Origin: Chondrus crispus
Lineage: Eukaryota; Rhodophyta; Florideophyceae; Gigartinales; Gigartinaceae
NCBI RefSeq assembly: GCF_000350225.1
Contig: NW_005178982.1
Location: 149,182 to 213,181, forward strand
Direction: 5' to 3'
DNA: 64,000 nt
Shown here: piece after piece, positions 56,601-64,000 of the stretch
Layout: the number at the start of each line of letters is the position of its first letter
Numbering within the stretch: position 1 is the stretch's first letter
Notes under the pieces: generated by a model
Seen by the model: the letters and a program-made list of their open reading frames with translations, nothing else
Databases searched by the model: none
Told to the model about the DNA's origin: nothing
Position numbers and translations under genes: made by a program

Positions 56601-59295
56601 CGTAGCATCGATCTTACCCAAGTGGCCGGACCACATGTCCTTGAACTCGGACAGCATGTCCATAATTTCCGACCGGACGGTACTGTCTTCTGCACCAATA
56701 TGGACGTCTTCTTCCCACGAGGGGGTCTTCTCCGCGCCCGTATCGGTCCGCTCATCCGCGTTAGCGGGATTGCCACTGTGGGCGTCGTCCGTTTCCGGTT
56801 CTTCGCGTCGCGCGCCTCCTCCCGTAGCGGTGGTGGATTTGATTCTGCCATCGTCCGTAACGGGTCCTTCTCGTCGCGCACCTTCCCCCGCGGGTGAGGA
56901 ATTAATCCGGCCTTCGTCCGTAGCGGATTCTTTGCGACGCGCGTATCCTTCCGTAGCGGTGGAGGATTTTATTCTGCCAACGTCCGTAACTGGTTGTTCG
57001 CGTCGCGCCTGTTCCTCCGTAGCGGCCGAGGAATTATTTTTGTTCCCTCCCCCTTCCTTAGCGTCGGCCTCTCCGGGGGCCGACACGCCAAGTGTCAGGA
57101 TGTGTGTGGGGGATGGCAACGCGAGATCGACAACGGTATGCTTGGGGACGTGGACCGCGCGGCTTCCGAAGTTGCTAACGAGCACCGTAAACGGCTCGCC
57201 CGGGAAGAGGTCTATGACCCCCTGGGCCATCAGGCATAAATTCTTATGCGCCGTTTTGGGGTGGTTTTGCAGGAAGCAAAGCCCCCCAACCGGTGTTGCG
57301 ACGCGTACCATCGCTTGGGTCATCGGGGGTATCGTGACCCCCTTGACCACGCGAATTTTCCGTGACGGTACGTTCGTCGGGAACTGCGCGCGCTTCCGGT
57401 CGGCCGAATTTTCCTCCTGCGGGAGCTGCTGCGACGGTCCCCTCGAGGCCATCTTGCGGTCGTGCCTCGAGGGAGTGACTCCCGTCAGCGCTACGGACGG
57501 CGCATGATTGAACAGCACCTTCCTCTGCGGTGGCAGGATCGCCTTCACGTGGCCATCCAGGAACGTGGTTCCGAGGATACAGTCCACCGCAAGTTTGGTG
57601 ACGACCAAGAACGGTACGCGCGCGACGAACTCACCAGTCCGGACGTACAGTTTGAGCTCGCCGAGGGCCTTCATCGACCTATTCGAAGCGTTGATGAGCG
57701 GCGGGCTCCGCGCGGACTGGATGGCAGCGCGCCACAGTTCTGCCACACAGCGTAGGTGGATTAGATTCGGGCCGGCGCCCGAATCTAGAACCGGCGTGAT
57801 GGCGCGCATCATCGCGCGTCGTTGTCCGACCGTTGCGGTGACCTTATAATTTTGCTTCTTGAAGAAGCAAATTGCCGCTTCGTCCGTTCGGCTCTGCGAT
57901 GGCGCGCGTACCGAAGCGGTCGACGGGGTGCCTTGTTTATTGAGGCTTGGCACGGGGAGGATCGTCGACGCCTCTACGCGTCCTCCCCGGCTTCCCCCGT
58001 CAACCCAAGGTCCTCGGGCCCCTCGTCCGTCAGCGGCAGCGCGGGTTCTTCCGATTGGACGGCCTCGCGCGGCTCGACCACGTTGATGCCCGTGGGAGCC
58101 TGCGCACGCGAATTTCGCCACGCGGTCGGCGGTTGGCGCTCGAACGGCGAACCCGGGCGGAGACCTTGGCGGATCCGAAGCTTTTGATAATTGGCCTCGC
58201 GGGCCTGCAAAAGCTTCGAACGCAGCGCGCTATCCGCCACCACAGGACATTGCTCCTGACGGTGGGTCAGGTCCAGACAGAACCGACACGGCGGGGGTCC
58301 AGGTAATCCTTGGTTGAAGAACCGGACCAGCTGGTTCTGTACTGGCCTTCCGTACGGATGTGCGCGCGCGTCACCGTGTTGGGCGGGCGCCATCGGTGCG
58401 CCCGCCGGGGACGAGGCAGGTGACGTATGGTAGCTAGTCGGCGGCGAGCTAAGCGAGCTCGGCGTCACCGACTGGTCCGTCACCGCCAGTATCTCCACCG
58501 TTTCGGTTCCGCGCGCTGTGGGGAGTTCAGACAGGGACTCGACCGACAGCACGGGCCTTGTCCGCGCGTTGCGCGTGAACCATCTCACCGAATCGGACGG
58601 TGCTTGAGGCGACGCGAGCGAGGTCGCCTGTCTTCGAGCCGAGCGGTGCGTCTCGCCTATCGCTTGCGCGTAGCGTGCCACTGCTTGGTAGTCCACGCCC
58701 GGATGCGTCGCGAGATAATTTCGCACCTGCGCGCTCGTCGCTGGCAGAAGTCCCTCAACGAAAAGGGACTTCAAGCGCCTGTCCGAAAATACGGTTCCGC
58801 AGCGCAACGCCTTGTCCCACAACTGGTTATTGTACACCTCCTCCGTCATATTAGAGCTCTGACGGAAGGAGGTGAAATCACCGACCGCTTCGGAAATAAC
58901 TTCGTCCCTCGCGTACGTGCGTAATAAAAAGTTAACAACTTCCGCGTAGGTTTCGAGCATATCGCGCTGCTCCGCATCCACCGCCATGGTGTTCCCGTGT
59001 AGCCTGGACTGGAGCAAGGCGTGAGCCTGCCCAGTCAAATAGAACTGGAAACACCATACGGCCGCGCCTTCGCTGACCCCATTGTGGTCGCAGGCCATCT
59101 TGAAGCGCGCGAGAAACCCTAGCACCGCGATTGGATCTTGACCACCGAACGTGTGGGTTTTCAGCTGGACGTCCAACTTCTTCCGATATCGGTTAACTCG
59201 CCGCGCGGTACTCGCGTCGTAGCGCGCGCTGCGATTTTCCAGCCTATACGTGCGGTAGTCGACGGCCTTGGTGAACAGGTCGTTCAGCGGCCTGA

Positions 59296-60264
59296 TCACC
59301 GGCAAACGTTTCGGATCCCGCCTCGGGGCAGACCGGCGGTCTCTGCCCCTGCGATGGCGGGCTCCTTCTCCGCCGGGGCTACTGTAGCCCTCCGGATCGG
59401 AGTCTTCTCGCCGGAACCGACGTCGGTCGCGCGCATTGCGGCCTCTGCGGTCGCTTCTGCGCGATCCGTCCGACTTGGTGTCCTCGTCATCGGAGGGGTA
59501 TCCACCTCCTCCAGCATCGCGGTATCGCGTATAGCGTCCGTCGCGGTTATCATCGGAGGGGTAACCGACCCCTCCGGCATCGCGGTATCGCGCGTTGCGT
59601 CTGTCGCGGTTCTTGCGCGTCGCCTGTGGCGACGTCTTGTGTCTTCTTCCTCGGAGGGGTTTTCTGTACCCTCCGAGGTGTAGCCTTGAGCGCCCGGTGC
59701 GCTTCTTCTGCTCGACCGATACGGCTGTTGCTTTTCTGTCGCGAAGCGCCCCAGGCGGTTTTCTGTCCCGCCGGGGCCAGCGGTATCGGCGAGTACGGGA
59801 GGGCCATTTTCTGTGGGCCCTCCTGTAGCACCATAAATTGGTGGGAGGTAAATGGTCTTACCCTCCGGGTGAGGGGCCATTGTACCGATCCCGGGTGCGG
59901 CGCCGATCGGTTCAGCGTGCGTTAGCGTAGAGTCCGGAGCGGTTGAGTCGCGCTGCTCGCGTGCGTCGACTCCTGCTCCGGCGAAGGTCGTGGCCAGACG
60001 ATTGGCCACGCCGGAGCTGATCGCTCCCTTTAGAGCCGTACCGGAAGGGGATTCTTCACCCACAGTGGTGAGCGCCGTCACCACCTCGCATTGGACTTGA
60101 GCGGGTAGAAGTTCGTCCAAAAGCGGTGGTATCGCGCTGCGTACGTGCGCGTCCACGAGCGCGGGCACCGTTCGGTCGAGGCATACGCGCGCTACCTGGG
60201 GGAATTCCGTGGCGAGGAACTCCTCGACCCAGGCCTGGATGCGCGGCTGAATCGCGTCGACCAT
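59296..60264 (-). other. Gypsy 4 extra open frame upstream of gag
   Basis: 322 residues. The N-terminal 70 or so residues are helical and acidic (AIQPRIQAWVEEFLATEFPQ). The rest is Pro/Thr/Arg-rich and disordered, with a near-repeated ATRDTAMPEGSVTPP / AIRDTAMLEEVDTPP unit. It overlaps the gag start by about 10 bases. The position, size and helix-plus-disorder design match the extra frame of Gypsy 1, although I see little residue identity. The function is unknown. Confidence 0.6.
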
Positions 60265-60566
60265 CTATTGGACGCGATTCTCAGTGCCTGCCGACACGGC
60301 CGGCGTAACATCCGATGCGGACGCTCTCGTACGGCCCGGTCGCGGTGGCGGTCGCAGCAGGGCTTCCGGGTTCTCCACCCGGGGGCGCGGTGCGCCACTG
60401 CCACTGCGGGTGCTCAGACGCCCGGAGGCGGAGTCTTCCCCTTGGTCCGGTCGGTTCATCGTCGAATACGCTTCGCGATCGACGCGGTGATTTCTCAACC
60501 TTTTCCGTCCGTACGGTTCTGCGCGTGATCGAGCCACTACGCGTGCGGCTCAACCTCAAGAGTTAT

Positions 60567-60585
60567 CCCCTCCACAAGAGTACCA
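60567..60585 (-). promoter_or_regulatory. Gypsy 4 primer-binding site
   Basis: Read on the minus strand, TGGTACTCTTGTGGAGGGG follows the 5' LTR after a 3-base gap. TGG complements the CCA end of a tRNA. Gypsy 1 has a similar TGGTAC start at 13286. The tRNA cannot be named from this window. Confidence 0.55.
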
Positions 60586-60588
60586 AAA

Positions 60589-61256
60589 TGTGGGATAAAT
60601 CCTCTCCGCCCTGGGTTGGGTGAGAGGCGGAGGCTTTAGCGAGGGAGCACGCGGCGCGGACGCGATGCGCTAATTGAACCGATCGGACGAGCTCGGGAAA
60701 AGGGAGTGGCTCACTGGCCGGTTACGCGCAGTCGCCCCGTGGTGCGTGAACGGGAGCGACTGGTAACAGGTTAGAAGCCAGCGCGCGCGACAGACAACCG
60801 AAAACGGACGTACGTAGGCGCGAAAGGGACGGGGGCGAGCTTGCCCCAGTTTACTGGTGGGGACGAGTGTCAGGTCTTAACCCCTCAGGGAGACGCCTCG
60901 GACACCTGTCCCAGTATACAGTACCTGCCGCCTAGTGCGTACCAGGTACTGTACGCCATTAAAAAACTAGCGCCTCAATTCCTAGTTACGGCGCAGACGC
61001 TGCAGGTACACGTGTGTACTACTGTACACACGCGCTGCTTACAGACTACCGCACGGATGCCACGTGTGCTAGCGTACACGCGTAATACTAGCAAACTACC
61101 GCTTGGCCGACACGTGCACTACTGTACACGTACGCCAGATTACGACCACTCGGCACGAGCGCGCTCCCTACACGTGGGAACACCCGCCCACGTGTACACC
61201 GTGCACGGCCGCACGGATAATAATCTCCCCGCGCGCGCGTCCGTCGTTATACTACA
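60589..61256 (-). repeat. Gypsy 4 5' LTR
   Basis: 668 bp, same ends and hairpins as 51568-52235. The target copy CTCCG follows at 61257-61261. Confidence 0.92.
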
Positions 61257-61261
61257 CTCCG

Positions 61262-61699
61262 GTCGGACAGGAGAAAAAGACTACACCTCCCGCTGACAGT
61301 CCCCGTGACGAGCCGACTCTCGTCTCCAACGAGGGAGAAAGAGACGCACGCCGCCAATTGGCGCCCGACGCAGCCGCCTAGAATGTCCTTGCAGTGACGG
61401 AACAACGCGCATGTAACCCGCGAGGAGCCGCGTCTAATACTACAACAAGAAAGATGGACAGGGATCAGTCGCAATCTCCACACGCTATCGATGGCGAAGA
61501 ATACGTGGTCGACCACGTCGTCGCGCATTGCTATGATGACGACGATAAACTCGTCTTCCGAGTAAGATGGTATGGCTACACGCCGGAGGACGAGACTGAA
61601 GAACCAATTAGTCACCTCCGACGGAGCCATGTAATTTCATATTGCAAAAGAAAGGGATTGAATGTCCCAGACTCGATCATCCGAGCAAGACAAGGATAG
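61262..61699 (+). mobile_element. Gypsy 3, right part with chromodomain
   Basis: Begins right after Gypsy 4's target duplication. From about 61.49 kb it encodes EEYVVDHVVAHCYDDDDK and VRWYGYTPEDETEEPISHL, a chromodomain closely similar to Gypsy 2's, ending near 61699. The same plus orientation as 47330-51567 supports one element split by Gypsy 4. Confidence 0.75.
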
Positions 61700-62971
61700 A
61701 TTCAAGACAAAGGTGGTTCCTCTTTACCTTAAAAAGAATGACTACACGCCCTATGGTGCTACTGTACGCAAGCTACCGCTTCGAACTTACCGCCAGATGG
61801 CGTTGCGAACTCCTCATCGAGCAAAAAAATACAGCAAGGTGAACCCGATCCGCCATTGTGTCACGCAAAAATTTACGTACGACGGCCATTTCGTCGTCCA
61901 TAATCTCACGAGCCGGAGGAGCCCGGTCAATAAGTATACCGGACCGTACGGTATCGCTCGCCACGCTGGCGTTACTCATCTTGAGTACAGGATCTCCTGC
62001 CGGAAAGGGAGTCTCCACGGACGCCACTTGGCGAAGTTCAAAATCCTGTTCGTCATCTTCGACGTCCTCTTTTCGAGAGTCCTCCGGTTGGAGTCTACTG
62101 ACGTCCAGGGAGAAGCATTGATCCATTCCCCGGCGAGGACCGTCAGAAATAACACGCTTCTCATCAGCAAACTTCTTCGCCCTTTCTGGCATCCATTCTT
62201 CCTGCTCCCCCGGACAGCCTCCGCTGTGGGCCCCTCGGATGGAGAACCCGCTCGCAAATGTTGCGTAATTAACGTTGGACTGTTGGCTTTCGCTAAATTA
62301 CATCCAAATTACAGACAAGAGATTGCGCTCAACATGGCTGTGTAAAGTTTACACGTTTACCAATTGTTGGTTTAGTGTGACGTCAACACAGTTGTGAGGG
62401 AATTTTACTGCAAAATTACAATTTACAGTAGTGTCAGATTTTATACTGTAGTGGGAGATTTTATATGAATTTTAGGGAAGCGCGCGCAGACTGTCTGGGA
62501 AATCCGGGCCGGATGCGTGGATGCTTCTAGAAGGGATGAGGAGGAAATCAAAGCGTGGAAGGTGGCCGAGTGTCGACAGATAGGACACACCGGACTCTAC
62601 GGCGAGACTCGACATCCCACTTCCCCAGAAAACACCACCAAGCCCCCTTCGACCGAACAACAACAGTACGTAAATCAACGTTTCATGATTCTTTTCATGT
62701 TTCAGGGTGAGTGCGTCTTTCCTCGCTGGAATCACAAGAACATTCATCACGAAAGAACAAGCGAAAGCACATCAGCTCACCCTACCCACACGCACACAAC
62801 CGTCGCCACTGTTTCCGCTTTCATCGACAACGGCAAGAGTGCCGCGCACTGAACGCGGCCTTCAACCTTCGCGTCCCTGTTTTCCTAACAGCTGGTGCCG
62901 TTCTCACGCATAACACACTCCTAACACACTCCGCACCTCTCACCAACTTGCCTTTAGCTATTCACAAAAAA
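61700..62971. other. Spacer before the TIR-Sel1 gene
   Basis: Open frames overlap on both strands at 61662-62345 (plus) and 61773-62192 (minus); neither shows a motif, and this may be the 3' end of Gypsy 3. 62346-62470 is AT-rich. 62640-62971 could hold the promoter and leader of the next gene; no clear signal is seen. Confidence 0.35.
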
Positions 62972-64000
62972 ATGCAGGAAAGCTTGCGGCAAGAGACGGG
63001 ACCAAGTAGAAGACGGCGAAAGATACAGTCTCCCGATGTGTTCATAAGCCATGCTGGTCCGGACAAGCTACTCATCGCACGTCCTCTTTCCAAGAAATTG
63101 CAAGCTCAAGGTTTAAATTGCTTCCTCGACAAAATCTCGATGGAGCCCGGGGACTGCGGAGGGGATGAAATGACGAAGGCTATGGAGTCTGCGAAGGTCG
63201 GTGTTTTCATACTTTCTCCCGAGTTTGCGGCTCGAAAGTGGACGATGAGGGAACTGCGTTGCTTCCTACGCCGACGGAGTGAGGCGATAGGGAGTGGGAT
63301 GCGACCACCGACATTGATTCCGGTGTTTTACAGACTAAGCATTCGGGAATGCAAAGAGTTGGAGCCCGATCGGTACCGGGATGATGAAGGAAATAATATT
63401 TTTGAAGTGGAAAAGTTTTATAGCGAGGAACGACAGCGCGAAGCGAGCACGGATACGGTGAAGAGAGAGCTACAAGGGTTGGCAGGTATCACTGGGATTG
63501 AAAATGACGAAGAGGCAACGAACCACCTGGAAGATGAATTCGGCCATCGTGCAAGGGAACGTCTTGTGAAACGAGTATCTCGGTGGGTGAAAAAGAAAAG
63601 TGAGGAGCAAGAAGCCGACCGCCTTCATTATTCCACGAGTGATAGGGAGCTGCGTCAGATTGGGGAACGGGTTGCTTTCGAGCCAAGAGAGACAGAAGGG
63701 AAAGAAGCACTTGACGCAGTGCGATCTATGGAGCTGTATGAGCGCGCTATCGAGAAGGGTGAGGACGTCGATGCCATGGTTAGCCTCGGTCTTTTGCTCT
63801 CAGAAGGTGCCGAAGGAGTAGAGCGTGACGCGGTGCGATCAGTGGAGCTGTATGAGCGCGCTATCGAGAAGGGTGAGAACGTCTATGCCATGAATAACCT
63901 CGGTGTTTTGCTGAAAGAAGGTGCCGAAGAAGTAGAGCGTAACGCTGTGCGATCAGTGGAGCTGTATGAGCGCGCTATCGAGAAGGGTGAGAACGTCGGT
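62972..64000 (+). CDS. TIR-domain protein with Sel1-like repeats (3' partial)
   Basis: Starts at the ATG at 62972 and is open to the right edge (343 codons visible), with no intron. Residues 21-100 form a TIR domain: PDVFISHAGPDK (box 1), GLNCFLDKISMEPGD (box 2), then MESAKVGVFILSPEFAARKW and the TMREL helix. Glu66 in GGDEMTKAM lies where NAD-cleaving TIR enzymes carry their catalytic Glu. After a charged linker (about residues 110-245) come Sel1-like repeats of 38 residues, AVRSVELYERAIEKGENV and onward, with the family's A...YE.A.E.G...A...LG pattern. The repeats are encoded by 114-bp DNA units starting at 63716, 63830 and 63944 that are almost identical. TIR-plus-solenoid proteins usually act in self-association, signalling or defence; which applies here is unknown. 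Confidence 0.88.
   Translation, partial: MQESLRQETGPSRRRRKIQSPDVFISHAGPDKLLIARPLSKKLQAQGLNCFLDKISMEPGDCGGDEMTKAMESAKVGVFILSPEFAARKWTMRELRCFLRRRSEAIGSGMRPPTLIPVFYRLSIRECKELEPDRYRDDEGNNIFEVEKFYSEERQREASTDTVKRELQGLAGITGIENDEEATNHLEDEFGHRARERLVKRVSRWVKKKSEEQEADRLHYSTSDRELRQIGERVAFEPRETEGKEALDAVRSMELYERAIEKGEDVDAMVSLGLLLSEGAEGVERDAVRSVELYERAIEKGENVYAMNNLGVLLKEGAEEVERNAVRSVELYERAIEKGENVG
63716..64000 (+). repeat. 114-bp coding tandem repeat (Sel1-like units)
   Basis: At least two and a half units with period 114 bp, running off the window. Differences between units are few, indicating recent duplication or gene conversion. Confidence 0.9.

Larger units (their letters stand above)
51568..61256 (-). 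mobile_element. Chromodomain Ty3/Gypsy retrotransposon, near-complete (Gypsy 4)
   Basis: 9689 bp bounded by 668-bp LTRs (51568-52235, 60589-61256) with TG...CA ends, inside a CTCCG duplication (51563-51567, 61257-61261). On the minus strand the order is: primer site, extra frame (59296-60264), gag (57974-59305, knuckle CRFCLDLTHRQEQC), then pol (about 58.1-53.6 kb). Pol contains protease (LDSGAGPNL), reverse transcriptase, RNase H (DTDACGHQVGCALLQ), integrase (ITDRFSELT, LTDNGPQF, YHPQSNGQTERFNR) and a C-terminal chromodomain (VVDRIVGHRTTRGG, VRWYGYTASHDTYEP). The LTRs differ at about 12 of 668 positions (1.8%), so it is the youngest dated element here. Gag looks whole and pol has about one break. 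It inserted into Gypsy 3. Confidence 0.93.

Noticed and set aside
61662-62345. 227-residue plus-strand frame as a gene
   Set aside because: Starts inside the end of Gypsy 3, overlaps an equally plausible minus-strand frame and shows no motif.

Overview
The window looks like nuclear DNA of a photosynthetic eukaryote, most plausibly a red alga of the florideophyte type. The reasons are a compact, nearly intron-free coding style, a one-helix chlorophyll-binding-like protein gene, chromodomain Gypsy and short-LTR Copia elements in high density, and a TIR plus Sel1-repeat protein. The organism is inferred; nothing in the window names it.

Layout. Bases 1-1284 hold the 3' part of a host gene with a senescence/spartin domain. 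Bases 1733-7366 are a nest: a Mutator-like (MULE) remnant with 54-bp inverted ends and a 9-bp target duplication lies in a tandem repeat, and a Copia element (2395-7045) with matching 141-bp LTRs and a 5-bp duplication lies inside the MULE. A second Copia lies on the minus strand (about 8251-12793). It abuts the 5' LTR of a Gypsy element that keeps only its first half (12794 to about 18411). Next comes a tandem array of an unclassified LTR element (about 18412-21340), then about 4.6 kb with no recognisable gene, then a chromodomain Gypsy fragment (25930-26976).

The centre is a candidate 20-kb EnSpm/CACTA-type DNA transposon (26977-47107). Its evidence is inverted CACTG ends, AT-rich subterminal repeats on both sides and a TNP2-like transposase (41382-45172, minus strand). 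It carries at least three unrecognised large open reading frames and a striking cargo of host-gene pieces: an MFSD5-like molybdate transporter, UTP6, a one-helix light-harvesting-like protein (open frame), a GST-like protein, SF3B1 in two pieces of opposite orientation, EMC3 and the INO80 subunit ARP5. A 65-bp GST module occurs at two of the joins. This is the best candidate for a previously undescribed system: a very large gene-capturing CACTA transposon in an alga.

To the right, a chromodomain Gypsy in plus orientation (47330-51567 and 61262-61699) is split by a younger 9.7-kb Gypsy on the minus strand (51568-61256) with 668-bp LTRs, a CTCCG duplication and an extra open reading frame ahead of gag. 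The window ends in a host gene (62972 to beyond 64000) that joins an N-terminal TIR domain to Sel1-like repeats. These are encoded by tandem 114-bp DNA units and the gene runs off the right edge.

All retroelements are treated as fossils: family, extent, parts and rough age only.
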